Assembly (NCBI RefSeq): GCF_024055725.1
Contig: NZ_JAMXMX010000010.1
Coordinates: 62,001-126,000 of the forward strand
Direction: 5' to 3'
DNA length: 64,000 bases
Source: Actinoallomurus spadix
GTDB lineage: Bacteria; Actinomycetota; Actinomycetes; Streptosporangiales; Streptosporangiaceae
The translations under genes were made by a program, and so were the position numbers. The notes under the pieces are model-generated. The model saw only the letters and a program-made list of their open reading frames with translations. It had not been told where the DNA came from and searched no databases. How positions within the stretch are numbered: the first letter of the stretch is position 1; every line of letters begins with the position of its first letter. Below, one piece after another: positions 41,100-49,488 of this stretch.

Positions 41100-42532
41100 C
41101 GGCGGGCCTCTTCGAGCAGGTGCTTGCCGCGGGCGTCGTCGGCGACGTCGATCGGGTAGACACCGTCGAAGCAGGCACGGCAGAGCTTGTTCTTGTCCTG
41201 CTGCGTCGCCGCGATCAGCTCGTCGAGGGAGATGTAACCGAGCGAGTCGGCACCGAGGGACTGCCGGATCTCCTCGACCGAGAGGTTCCCCGCGATCAGC
41301 TCGGCCCGGGTCGCGAAGTCGATGCCGTAGAAGCACGGCCAGGCGACCGGCGGGCTGGAGATGCGGACGTGCACCTCCTTGGCCCCGGCCTCCCGGAGCA
41401 TCTTCACGATCGCCCGCTGGGTGTTGCCGCGCACGATCGAGTCGTCGACGACGATCAGGCGCTTGCCCTCGATGGCCTCGCGCAGCGGGTTCAGCTTGAG
41501 CCGGATGCCGAGCTGGCGGATCGTCTGCGACGGCTGGATGAAGGTCCGGCCGACGTAGGAGTTCTTGACGAAGCCCTGGCCGTACGGAATGCCGGACTCC
41601 TCGGCGTACCCGATCGCGGCGGGCGTGCCGGACTCCGGCGTCGGGATGACCAGGTCGGCCTCGACCGGATGCTCACGGGCCAGCCGGCGGCCCACGTCGA
41701 CGCGGGTGGCCTGGATGCTGCGGCCGGCGATCGAGGTGTCGGGCCGGGCCACGTAGACGTACTCGAACAGGCAGCCCTTCGGCTCGGCGACGGCGAACCG
41801 CGTGGACCGCACGCCCGCCTCGTCGATCGCGATGAGCTCGCCGGGCTCGACCTCGCGGACGAACGTCGCGCCGACGATGTCCAGGGCCGCGGTCTCACTG
41901 GCGACGACCCAGCCGTGGTCGAGACGGCCCAGCACGAGGGGGCGGATGCCCTGCGGATCCCGCGCGGCGTACAGCGTGCGCTCGTTCATGAAGACCAGGG
42001 AGTACGCGCCGCGGGCGAGCGGCAGCACCTCCAGCGCGGTCTCCTCGACGCTGCCGCCCCCGCCGGCCAGCAGGGCGGTGAGCACCTCGGTGTCGGTCGT
42101 GGCGGTCAGCTCGCCCGACGGCACTCGCGCGGCCAGCTCCGGCGTGTTGATCAGGTTGCCGTTGTGGCCGAGGGCCATGCTGCCGGTCTCGGTCGACCGG
42201 AACGTCGGCTGGGCGTTCTCCCAGACGCTGGACCCGGTCGTTGAGTAGCGGCAGTGCCCCACCGCGATGTGCCCGCGCAGGGTGTTGAGCACGGGTTCCT
42301 CGAAGACCTGGGACACCAGCCCCATGTCCTTGAACACCACGATCCGGGCGCCGTCGCTCACCGCGATGCCGGCCGACTCCTGACCGCGGTGCTGAAGGGC
42401 GTACAACCCGAAGTAGGCGAGCTTGCTGACCTCTTCGTCGGGCGCCCACACGCCGAAGACCCCGCAGGCGTCCTGGGGGCTTCGATCACGGGGGTCGAGG
42501 TCGTGACTCAGACGTCCGTCTCCATGCGGCAC
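41096..42532 (-). CDS. purF: Amidophosphoribosyltransferase
   Basis: A 478-residue enzyme for the first committed purine step (PRPP + Gln to phosphoribosylamine). The N-terminal nucleophile Cys23 is in PQDACGVFGVWAP, so a 22-residue propeptide is expected to be removed; YALQHRGQESAG is the glutaminase motif. The PRPP loop is LIVVDDSIVRGNT. Cysteines near the C-terminus (CFYGIDF, KLCRACFDG) are consistent with the Fe-S class. The GTG at 42532 (PHGDGRLSHDL) matches the start known in Streptomyces; longer in-frame readings are not supported. Followed by overlapping purM. Confidence 0.96.
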   Translation of the reverse strand: MPHGDGRLSHDLDPRDRSPQDACGVFGVWAPDEEVSKLAYFGLYALQHRGQESAGIAVSDGARIVVFKDMGLVSQVFEEPVLNTLRGHIAVGHCRYSTTGSSVWENAQPTFRSTETGSMALGHNGNLINTPELAARVPSGELTATTDTEVLTALLAGGGGSVEETALEVLPLARGAYSLVFMNERTLYAARDPQGIRPLVLGRLDHGWVVASETAALDIVGATFVREVEPGELIAIDEAGVRSTRFAVAEPKGCLFEYVYVARPDTSIAGRSIQATRVDVGRRLAREHPVEADLVIPTPESGTPAAIGYAEESGIPYGQGFVKNSYVGRTFIQPSQTIRQLGIRLKLNPLREAIEGKRLIVVDDSIVRGNTQRAIVKMLREAGAKEVHVRISSPPVAWPCFYGIDFATRAELIAGNLSVEEIRQSLGADSLGYISLDELIAATQQDKNKLCRACFDGVYPIDVADDARGKHLLEEARR

Positions 42533-42694
42533 ACGCCCAGTGTAGTGCGGCGTTCGCCAAGCTCCCGCCCATACCGGACAGGACATCGCCGGATCACCGG
42601 TCCTGCCGGAATTCACGGACGGCACGGTGACCGGCGCGCCGCGGCGACCGGCCGCCCGCCGATCGAGCACGATGGGCACGGGGGTGACCACGGA

Positions 42695-43048
42695 ATGTAT
42701 CCGCCGATACGCGAGACGCCGCCGCAGCGCCGGGGGCTGGGCATCGCCGCGCTCGTCCTCGGGATCGCGGGGCTCCTGACGCTGCTGCTGTGCGGGATCG
42801 GTGTCATCCTGGCCATCATCGGCCTGGTCATCGGCATCATCGCGGTCGTCCGGCGGAACGGCCGCGGCATGGCCGTCGCCGGCCTCGTCCTGTCGGTGAT
42901 CACACTCGTCATCGCGATCGGCTTCGCCGTGTGGTTCTACGGCCGCATTCAGCCCTGCGCGGACCGGGCCCGTTACCCCACCAAGGCGGACCGCGACCGG
43001 TGCCTCGAGGAGCGCGTCCCCTTCCTGAAACCCAGCCCCACCCCCTGA
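42695..43048 (+). CDS. DUF4190-like small membrane protein
   Basis: A 117-residue protein with two adjacent hydrophobic hairpins (LGIAALVLGIAGLLTLLLCG...ILAIIGLVIGIIAVV, then GMAVAGLVLSVITLVIAIGF) after a short Pro/Arg-rich start. This is the DUF4190 pattern. The C-terminus after residue 92 is hydrophilic and contains two Cys residues (IQPCADRA, DRCLEE). Function unknown. ATG at 42695 after GGGGGTG. Convergent with the SCP2-like gene and divergent from purF. Confidence 0.78.
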   Translation: MYPPIRETPPQRRGLGIAALVLGIAGLLTLLLCGIGVILAIIGLVIGIIAVVRRNGRGMAVAGLVLSVITLVIAIGFAVWFYGRIQPCADRARYPTKADRDRCLEERVPFLKPSPTP

Positions 43049-43160
43049 CGGGGCCACCGGGGACCACTTCGGCCCCCTGACGCGATCGCCGGGACCCGTA
43101 CGGCCCCCTGACGAGGCCGCGGACCCGGACATCCCCTGACGACGAGGCGGGCCCGGCCCG

Positions 43161-43604
43161 CTACCCGCCTTCGTACGGCGTGACCGGCAGGTACGGCGAC
43201 AGGTCGGCACGCGCGCCGCTCGCCGAGATCCGGTCGGCGGCGTCCGCCCAGGCGAGGCGGCCGGTGGCGAGCAGGATCCACGTCTTCGGGTCGGTCTCGA
43301 CCACGTTCGGGGGCGTGCCACGCGTATGGCGGGGACCCGGGACGCACTGCACGGCGGCGTACGGCGGGACGCGCACCTCCACCGACTTGCCCGGCGCCTG
43401 CCCGGCGAGCCGTTCGAGCAGCAGTTTCACGGCCAGGCGCGCGGCGGCGCGCTCGGGCTCGGCGCCGGTGGCGTACGCGGTCACGACGGCGTCGACGAGG
43501 GCGTCCGCGAGGCGGGTGGCGGGGCCGGCGTAGGGCTCCTCGCCGAGTGCGGCGAGCTGGTCGTCGAGGGCGGCGCGTAGCCGCTCAGGTGTCGGTTTGG
43601 CCAT
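43161..43604 (-). CDS. SCP2 sterol-carrier-like family protein
   Basis: A 147-residue soluble protein of the family often found beside purF/purL in actinobacteria and annotated as sterol carrier family protein. It has PTPERLRAALDDQLAALGE at the start and TPPNVVETDPKTWILLATGRLAWADA near the end, the SCP2-like core. A lipid or small ligand would be bound; the biological role is not known. ATG at 43604. It lies between purF and purL in the conserved gene order, although both intervals carry extra genes here. Confidence 0.83.
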   Translation of the reverse strand: MAKPTPERLRAALDDQLAALGEEPYAGPATRLADALVDAVVTAYATGAEPERAAARLAVKLLLERLAGQAPGKSVEVRVPPYAAVQCVPGPRHTRGTPPNVVETDPKTWILLATGRLAWADAADRISASGARADLSPYLPVTPYEGG

Positions 43605-43674
43605 GACAGGACAGACGCTACCGGGTGCGAATGACGCCCCTTCACCCACAGAACCCGCTAAATTGCCTTAGTCC

Positions 43675-43699
43675 CCCATATGCAACTTAGACCCATATG
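43675..43699 (+). promoter_or_regulatory. Direct repeat CCCATATG upstream of the subtilase gene
   Basis: CCCATATG at 43675-43682 and 43692-43699, 17 bases apart, in an AT-richer stretch about 90-115 bases upstream of the subtilase start codon. Each contains the palindrome CATATG. Confidence 0.35.
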
Positions 43700-43788
43700 T
43701 CACAGGAGTACGGTCTTGTGGCAGTTTTGAGTTTCGCCGCCGGTGCCCCCTCCCGGTGAACGCCCCCCGATCTAAGGAGAACCCCCCT

Positions 43789-45012
43789 GTGAGGGTCCGA
43801 GCCAGAAGACTCGTGATCGCATCCTCCGTCGTCGCGCTGGGCGCGGCCGCAGTCCCGGCGTACGCCGCCATCACCGGGCCCGCGCCGCACGTCGCCGTCG
43901 TCTCCGCCTCCGTCTCCGCCGACGCGGTCCCCGGGCAGTACATCGTCACGCTGAAGCGTGCCGGCGCGCGCTCGTCGAAGCTGTCCGGATTCCACCGGAT
44001 CCACGACTACGGCGACGGCTTCGCCGCGAAGCTCACCCCGGCGCAGCTGAGGAAGGTGCAGACCGACCCGAACGTCGCCGCGATCGAGCAGGACAAGATC
44101 GTCAAGATCCAGGGCACCACGCCGACTCCCACGCCGAGCGCCACCCCGACCACCGCGCCGCCGACCACTCCGCCGACCACTCCGACGCCTCCCACGAAGA
44201 CCACCCAGAAGAACCCGAACTGGGGCCCGGACCGCATCGACCAGCACAAGCTCCCGCTGTCGCACTCGTACACCTACACGCACACGGGCAAGGGCGTCGA
44301 CGCGTACGTCATCGACACGGGCATCGACACCACGCTCAGCCAGTTCGGCGGCCGGGCGGACTCCGTGTACGGCGGCAAGGGCGACTGTGAGGGTCACGGC
44401 ACGCACGTGGCGGGCATCATCGGGTCGCGGACCTACGGGGTGGCCAAGGAGGTCAAACTGCACGCCGTGAAGGTGCTCGGCTGCAACGGCCAGGGGAAGA
44501 TCTCCGACGTGATCGCGGGCATCAACTGGGTCACCAAGCACCACGCGTCGAAGTCGGTGGCCAACCTCTCGCTGGGCGGTGACAAGTCCACGGCCCTGAA
44601 CAGCGCGGTCACCAAGCTGTCGAAGTCCGGCGTCTTCGTCGCGGTCGCGGCCGGGAACGACAGCGCCGACTCCTGCAAGTCGTCCCCGGCCAGCGCGGCG
44701 AGCGTCGAGGCGGTCGCGGCCAGCACGTCGACCGACAAGCGCGCCTCGTTCAGCAACTACGGCAAGTGCGTCGACATCTACGCGCCCGGCAACAACATCA
44801 AGTCGACCGTACCCGGCGGCACCGAGTTCGAGAGCGGCACCTCGATGGCGTCGCCGTTCGTGGCCGGCGTCGCGGCGCTGTACAAGTCGACGTACGGCCA
44901 GAAGAGCTTCGGCACCGTCCAGTCGTGGATCCACGCGCACGCCACCAACAACGTCATTCAGAAGAACAAGTCGAACACGCACAACCGCCTGCTCTACAAG
45001 AGCACCCTCTGA
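43789..45012 (+). CDS. Secreted subtilisin-like (S8) serine protease
   Basis: A 407-residue exported protease. Signal peptide (RVRARRLVIASSVVALGAAA, ending near AYA), an I9 inhibitor propeptide (PGQYIVTLKR...GDGFAAKLTPAQLRKV...VAAIEQDKIV), a Pro/Thr-rich linker and the S8 domain. The triad is Asp176 in VIDTGIDTT, His203 in EGHGTHVAG and Ser352 in SGTSMASP; AAGNDS supplies the oxyanion Asn. The Pro/Thr linker between propeptide and catalytic domain is unusual. The GTG at 43789 has AAGGAGA upstream at 8 bases. Possible partner of the SSI-like inhibitor at 0.8 kb. Confidence 0.94.
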   Translation: MRVRARRLVIASSVVALGAAAVPAYAAITGPAPHVAVVSASVSADAVPGQYIVTLKRAGARSSKLSGFHRIHDYGDGFAAKLTPAQLRKVQTDPNVAAIEQDKIVKIQGTTPTPTPSATPTTAPPTTPPTTPTPPTKTTQKNPNWGPDRIDQHKLPLSHSYTYTHTGKGVDAYVIDTGIDTTLSQFGGRADSVYGGKGDCEGHGTHVAGIIGSRTYGVAKEVKLHAVKVLGCNGQGKISDVIAGINWVTKHHASKSVANLSLGGDKSTALNSAVTKLSKSGVFVAVAAGNDSADSCKSSPASAASVEAVAASTSTDKRASFSNYGKCVDIYAPGNNIKSTVPGGTEFESGTSMASPFVAGVAALYKSTYGQKSFGTVQSWIHAHATNNVIQKNKSNTHNRLLYKSTL

Positions 45013-45021
45013 CCTGATCGA

Positions 45022-45062
45022 CGCGGGAGGCCGCCGTCCCGTCGGGACGGCGGCCTTCCGCG
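45022..45062 (+). terminator. Long terminator stem after the subtilase gene
   Basis: AGGCCGCCGTCCC (45028-45040) pairs with 45044-45056 around GTC; outward pairing continues to 45022/45062 with one G-U, giving 19 bp. Confidence 0.85.
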
Positions 45063-45127
45063 TGTGCCGGGAGGGCCGGTCCGGGTTCACGCTTGCACCG
45101 GGAGGACATCTCGTTGATCGTCGGTGT

Positions 45128-45781
45128 ATGACGCCGACGCACGACGAAGACGCGCCGGACCTGCTCGCCGAGCAGGTCGCCTACTACCGGGCGAGGGCAC
45201 CGGAGTACGAGGCGAGTGCCCTGTGGCCCCTCGGATCCGAGCTGCCGGAGGCGCTGGACGCCTTCCGGCCGACCGGCAGCGTGCTCGAACTCGCCTGCGG
45301 CCCCGGCATCTGGACCGACCGACTGCTCCGGCACGCCACGGACGTCACCGCGGTGGACGCGTCGCCGGAGATGCTCGCCCTCGCCTCGGCGCGGGCCGGC
45401 TCCGAACGGGTGCGGTTCGTGCCGGCCGACCTGTTCCGCTGGCGGCCGGACCGCCAGTACGACGTCGTCTTCTTCGGGTTCTGGCTGTCCCATGTCCCGC
45501 CCGAGCGCTTCGCGTCCTTCTGGGCGCTGGTGGCCGACTGCCTGAAGCCGGGAGGGCGGGTGTTCTTCGTCGACGACGCGTACCGCACCCCTGACGAGCT
45601 CATCGAGGGCGAGGAGTCCGCGACGATCCGGCGCCGGCTCGGCGACGGCACCGCCTACCGGATCGTCAAGGTTCCGTACCGGCCCGCCGACCTCGAGCGA
45701 CGACTCGAACGCCTCGGGTGGCGGATCGAGGTCCATGCCACCGCGGGCCCCTGCTACTGGGGAGCGGGCGGCCGCGGATAG
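45128..45781 (+). CDS. Class I SAM-dependent methyltransferase
   Basis: A 217-residue cytosolic methyltransferase. Motif I is VLELACGPGIWTDRLL, motif II VTAVDASPEML, then FVPADLF and VVFFGFWLSHVPPERFASF, followed by LKPGGRVFFVDD. It starts with AEQVAYYRARAPEYEAS, as in the ubiE-like small-molecule enzymes. Substrate unknown. The ATG at 45128 has no clear ribosome site. Convergent with the pentapeptide gene. Confidence 0.88.
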   Translation: MTPTHDEDAPDLLAEQVAYYRARAPEYEASALWPLGSELPEALDAFRPTGSVLELACGPGIWTDRLLRHATDVTAVDASPEMLALASARAGSERVRFVPADLFRWRPDRQYDVVFFGFWLSHVPPERFASFWALVADCLKPGGRVFFVDDAYRTPDELIEGEESATIRRRLGDGTAYRIVKVPYRPADLERRLERLGWRIEVHATAGPCYWGAGGRG

Positions 45782-45795
45782 TCCCCGGAGCGGAG

Positions 45796-46416
45796 TCAGG
45801 CCTCTCTCACGTCGAGACCGAGGGCCCGCGCGATCACGATCGCCTGGTAGGGGTCGATCACCGCGCGGGCCAGGGCGGTGGTGTTCGGGTCCAGCGACGA
45901 CAGGTCGCTGCCGCGCAGGTCGCAGTCGGACAGGTCCGCCTTGTGCAGCCACGCGCCGGAGAGGTCCACGTCACGGAACGACGCCTTCTGCAGCCGGGCG
46001 CCCGTGAGGTCGGCCTCCCGCATCCGTACGCCACGGAACGAGGACCCGCGCAGATCGGCTCCCGGCAGGCCGGTGAAGGACCAGTCGCCGCCCTCGACCT
46101 TCAACAGGCCGTACGTGCAGCCGTCGAACATGCCGCCGACCAGCTTGCATCCCGTGAGGGTGGCGTCGAAGAACGAGCACCGGACGAACGCGCAGTTCAG
46201 GAAGGCCGTGTCGGTGTAGGAGGAGACGTTGAACCGGACGCCCCGGAACGTGCACTCGGTGAACGCCGCGCCCTGACCGGACGTCTCGGTCAGGTCGACG
46301 TCGGCGAACTCGACCCGGGTGTACCCCTGCCCGGACAGGTCCCGGCCGTCCCAGTCCTCGGACCGGATGGTGCTCTCGGTGGGCGGCGCGGCCCGCCCGT
46401 GCTTGCGGTCGGCCAT
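45796..46416 (-). CDS. Pentapeptide repeat protein
   Basis: A 206-residue soluble protein built from pentapeptide repeats A(D/N)LxX and variants (FADVDL, FRGVRF, FLNCAF, ADLRGSSFRGVRMREADL, ASFRDVDLSGAWLHKADLSDCDLRGSDL in parts). These fold as a right-handed quadrilateral beta-helix. The C-terminal helix (NTTALARAVIDPYQAIVIARALGLDV) is typical of the Qnr/MfpA group, which can protect DNA gyrase from quinolones by DNA mimicry; whether this one does is unknown. GGAG precedes the ATG. Confidence 0.88.
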   Translation of the reverse strand: MADRKHGRAAPPTESTIRSEDWDGRDLSGQGYTRVEFADVDLTETSGQGAAFTECTFRGVRFNVSSYTDTAFLNCAFVRCSFFDATLTGCKLVGGMFDGCTYGLLKVEGGDWSFTGLPGADLRGSSFRGVRMREADLTGARLQKASFRDVDLSGAWLHKADLSDCDLRGSDLSSLDPNTTALARAVIDPYQAIVIARALGLDVREA

Positions 46417-46538
46417 GGTGCTCCACTCCTCGGCTGCGCGTCCGAGTGACGTTATCGAAGCCGACCGACGGATGGGCGAAACCTGATCCCTGGCGCTCAC
46501 CGTTCATAGGTGATCGCCAGGGACCGTGGGGGGAGGGG

Positions 46539-47963
46539 TCAGACGACCGGCTCTAGCATCGGTTCCCGCTCTGCGGGGGTCGCCTTCCGCGGGCGGAGGG
46601 CGTACAGGCTGAGTGGGACGCCGATGAAGACGATCGTGGCGCCGACCAGGAGGGCGAGCTGGTAGCCGGCCAGGAACGCGTGGGTCGGCGTGGAGCCGCC
46701 ACGCAGGACCGCGGACTGGCGTGAGGTCAGGATCGCGCCGATGATCGTCACGCCCAGGAGGCCGGACACCTCACGGGTGGCGTTGAGCACGCCGGAGGCG
46801 GCGCCGGCCCGGTCGGGCGGGAGCATGCCGATCATCGCGTCGGTGAGCGGCATCATCGTGAAGCCGGAGCCGACCCCGAACAGCAGGAAGGCGGGCATCA
46901 AGTCCATGAAGTGAGCGCCCTCGCCGACGAACGCCACCATGACCAGCCCGGTGACGAGGAGGGTGAGGCCCCCGGCGACGGTGCGGTGCGTGCCCAGGCG
47001 GCGCGCGACGGACCCGGCGAACGGCGTGATGACGATCATCGTCAGCGCCATCGGGACGATGGAGGCGCCGGCCTCGGTCGGGGAGAAGCCCAGGATGTTC
47101 TGCAGGTACATGGCCGTGAACAGGTAGACGCCCATGACGCCGAAGCCCCAGAGGACCATGGCGCCGGCGCCGCCGCTGAACACCCGGTTCCGGAACATCG
47201 ACAGGTCGACCATCGGGTCGGCGGCGCGCGTCTCGATGACGATGAACGCCGCCGCGGCGGCCGCGGCGAGGCCGAAGGCGCCCAGGATGAGCGCGGACGT
47301 CCAGCCCCGGTCCGATCCCTCGATCAGCGCGTACGTGACGGAGAACAGGGCCACCGCGGAGGTCAGCAGGCCCGGGAGGTCCAGGCGGCGGCGTACGGCC
47401 TCGGTGTCGCGCATCGATACCGCGATGATGGCGATCGTCACCACGCCCACCGGCACGTTGATGAGGAAGATCCAGCCCCAGTGCCAGTGGTCGCTGATGA
47501 GGCCGCCGGTGAGCGGCCCGAGCGCCAGGGCGAGCGCGCTGACGGCGCTCCACACGCCGACCGCCCTGCTCCGCTCCCGCTTGTCGGGGAAGGTCGACGA
47601 GATGATCGCCAGCGTCGACGGCGCCGACAGCGAGGCTCCGACGCCCTGCAGGACGCGGGCGATGATCAGCGTGGTCTCGTCGTTCGCGATCCCGGCCAGC
47701 AGCGACGCTCCGGTGAAGATCACCAGCCCGGTCAGGAAGAGCCGGCGGCGGCCGTACACGTCGCCGAGCCTGCCGCCGACCAGCATCAGGCCCGAGAAGA
47801 CGAGGATGTAGCTGCTGACGATCCACTCCAGCCCGGACAACGACAGGTGCAGGTCGCGCTGGATCGACGGCAGCGCGACATTGACGACGTTGTTGTCCAG
47901 GTAGGTCATGAAGGTCGCCAGCGCCACCCCGGTCAGGGTCCACCAGCGTCGACGAGATTCCAT
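46539..47963 (-). CDS. MFS exporter, DHA2 family, 14 spans
   Basis: A 474-residue drug-exporter type protein. Motif D1-like NNVVNVALPSIQRDL, motif A GGRLGDVYGRRRLF, and motif C-like GPLTGGLISDHWHWGWIFLINVPVG identify DHA2 (EmrB/QacA). AGGAGCGGGG is the ribosome site, and TATAAG (47993-47988 on the minus strand) a likely -10. Divergent from a TetR regulator with only 81 bases between, which hold palindromic operators: a classic repressor-pump pair. Confidence 0.93.
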   Translation of the reverse strand: MESRRRWWTLTGVALATFMTYLDNNVVNVALPSIQRDLHLSLSGLEWIVSSYILVFSGLMLVGGRLGDVYGRRRLFLTGLVIFTGASLLAGIANDETTLIIARVLQGVGASLSAPSTLAIISSTFPDKRERSRAVGVWSAVSALALALGPLTGGLISDHWHWGWIFLINVPVGVVTIAIIAVSMRDTEAVRRRLDLPGLLTSAVALFSVTYALIEGSDRGWTSALILGAFGLAAAAAAAFIVIETRAADPMVDLSMFRNRVFSGGAGAMVLWGFGVMGVYLFTAMYLQNILGFSPTEAGASIVPMALTMIVITPFAGSVARRLGTHRTVAGGLTLLVTGLVMVAFVGEGAHFMDLMPAFLLFGVGSGFTMMPLTDAMIGMLPPDRAGAASGVLNATREVSGLLGVTIIGAILTSRQSAVLRGGSTPTHAFLAGYQLALLVGATIVFIGVPLSLYALRPRKATPAEREPMLEPVV

Positions 47964-47975
47964 CGGTCCCCGCTC

Positions 47976-48037
47976 CTATACGGCGTTCTTATACGATGTA
48001 CATGTACGTCGTATAGGGAAACGTGTACGGCGTATAG
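47976..48037. promoter_or_regulatory. Operators between MFS pump and TetR
   Basis: A 26-base near-palindrome at 47990-48015 is centred on GTACATGTAC with TATACGA/TCGTATA-type ends (two mismatching pairs). Outside it CTATACGGCGT (47976-47986) faces ACGGCGTATAG (48027-48037), an inverted repeat with one mismatch. The -10 hexamers of both genes overlap these sites: TATAAG for the pump and TATAGT (48033-48038) for TetR. Confidence 0.7.
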
Positions 48038-48044
48038 TTGTCAA

Positions 48045-48716
48045 GTGGCCTCGACAGATGAACGGGCCCGGCTCAGCCGGGAGACGGTGGTGGACGGCGC
48101 GCTCGCGCTCGTCGACGAAGAGGGCCTGGACAAGCTGACCATCCGTCGGCTCGCCCAGCGGCTCGGCGTCACGCCGATGGCGCTGTACTGGCATTTCAAG
48201 AACAAGAACGAGCTGCAGACCGCGCTCATCAACCGGCTGTGGTCACTGGTCGACACCGACGTGGATCCAGCCGCGCCCTGGCATGCCCGGTTGCATGCGC
48301 TGGTGACGTCGGTCGTGGCCGTGCTCCGCGCGCACCCCAGCGCGGCCCAGCTGATGTTGAGCGTGAACTTCGAGGCGGCCCCACTCTGCTACGACTCGAT
48401 GGAGACGGCCCTCGCGCTCCTCATCGAAGGCGGGTTCTCCGCCGAGCAGGCGGTCGCCGTCGGGCGGTACGGCCTGCGCACGGCGACCATGCTGGCCGTC
48501 GGCGACCCGAAGATGCCGCCGAACATGACCGCCGAGGAGATCGCGGAGGTCCACCGGCGCAAACGGGTCATGTTCGAGACGCTGTCTCCCGAGCGGTACG
48601 GCCGCGTCGTCGAGGCGGCGTCGGCGCTCGCCATCAGCGACCAGTCCGACGCCGACATCGCCCTCGGCATCGACCTGTTCGTGGCGGGTGTCCGGGCCCT
48701 GGCCCCGAACGGCTGA
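48045..48716 (+). CDS. TetR family regulator of the adjacent MFS pump
   Basis: A 223-residue repressor. The HTH is at about residues 10-55 (LSRETVVDGALALVDEEGL...RRLAQRLGVTPMALYWHFKNKNEL), the TetR/ActR type, followed by a TetR_C-like effector domain. The GTG at 48045 is exactly six bases after TATAGT, predicting a leaderless message. It probably represses both itself and the divergent exporter through the palindromes between them. Confidence 0.9.
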   Translation: MASTDERARLSRETVVDGALALVDEEGLDKLTIRRLAQRLGVTPMALYWHFKNKNELQTALINRLWSLVDTDVDPAAPWHARLHALVTSVVAVLRAHPSAAQLMLSVNFEAAPLCYDSMETALALLIEGGFSAEQAVAVGRYGLRTATMLAVGDPKMPPNMTAEEIAEVHRRKRVMFETLSPERYGRVVEAASALAISDQSDADIALGIDLFVAGVRALAPNG

Positions 48717-48760
48717 CCCCCGGCGGAGAACGATCATCCGCCGCGCCGGGCGCCCGGGTT

Positions 48761-49360
48761 CTAAGCCCGGAGAGCGTCGATCAGGGCGTCGACGGCGGCG
48801 AGCGCGGCGGCCATGTCGAGTCCTGCCCGGGAGACCAGGGAAAGCCCCTGGACGGTGAACAGCAGTAGCCGCGCCTGGGCCTCGGGGGTGGCGTCCCGGG
48901 TGACCTCGCCGTCGGCCTGCGCGCGCCGCAGCGCGTCGGTGACGATCTCGATGAAGCGAGCGTGCGAGCGGGCCACGATCTCGCGCGCCTCGGCATCCTG
49001 CGGAACGAGCTCGGCGGTGGTGTTGCCGATCATGCACCCCTGCGGAACGCCGACGTCGGAGGCGTACTCGTGCGCCCGGGCCGGGTGGGCGAGCACCTCG
49101 CGCAGCGCGGGCAGCACCGGCCCGGCCGCCAGCGCCGTGACGAGCCGGCGCTCGTAGGTCTCCCAGTACAGCCGGGTCGCCGCCAGGTAGAAACTCCGCT
49201 TGTCGCCGAAGGCGCCGTACAGGCTGCCCCGTTCCAGGGCCAGCGCGTCGACGAGGTCCTGGACGGAGGTCGCTCCATAGCCCCGGGACCAGAACAGGAG
49301 GAGCGCGCGCTCCAGGGCCTGGTCCTTGTCGAACTCGCGGGGGCGTCCTGTCCGTGCCAT
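48761..49360 (-). CDS. TetR family regulator
   Basis: A 199-residue regulator of the AcrR/YcnC-like type. HTH at 1-50: ARTGRPREFDKDQALERALL, LFWSRGYGATSVQDLVDALALERGSLYGAFGDK. The ligand domain has GCMIGNTTAELVPQDAEAREIV, a sequence seen in regulators of nearby short-chain dehydrogenases (with a Cys in GCM). The ATG at 49360 lies six bases after TACCGT; a GGAG is also present but very close. Divergent from two SDR genes with about 130 bases between. Confidence 0.9.
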   Translation of the reverse strand: MARTGRPREFDKDQALERALLLFWSRGYGATSVQDLVDALALERGSLYGAFGDKRSFYLAATRLYWETYERRLVTALAAGPVLPALREVLAHPARAHEYASDVGVPQGCMIGNTTAELVPQDAEAREIVARSHARFIEIVTDALRRAQADGEVTRDATPEAQARLLLFTVQGLSLVSRAGLDMAAALAAVDALIDALRA

Positions 49361-49366
49361 GTCTCC

Positions 49367-49408
49367 ACGGTAGGACTTTTTGACCGCACGCACAAAAATC
49401 CCTACGGT
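49367..49408. promoter_or_regulatory. Overlapping divergent promoters and inverted repeat of TetR and SDR genes
   Basis: Plus strand: TTGACC (49380-49385), spacer 17, TACGGT (49403-49408). Minus strand: TTGTGC (49395-49390), spacer 17, TACCGT (49372-49367), then six bases to the TetR ATG. CACGGTAGGACTTTTT and AAAAATCCCTACGGTG form an imperfect inverted repeat (12 of 16) across both promoters, a likely TetR operator. Confidence 0.65.
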
Positions 49409-49488
49409 GAGGGCGAGAGTATTTCTTGAACGCTCGCACAGAAGTCGATCAGAGGTGCGGGCGCACGGCGGACGAGAGGCAGGACCCC

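Noticed and set aside
45062-45127. N-terminal extension of the methyltransferase
   Set aside because: It lies inside the terminator stem of the subtilase gene and has no ribosome site.
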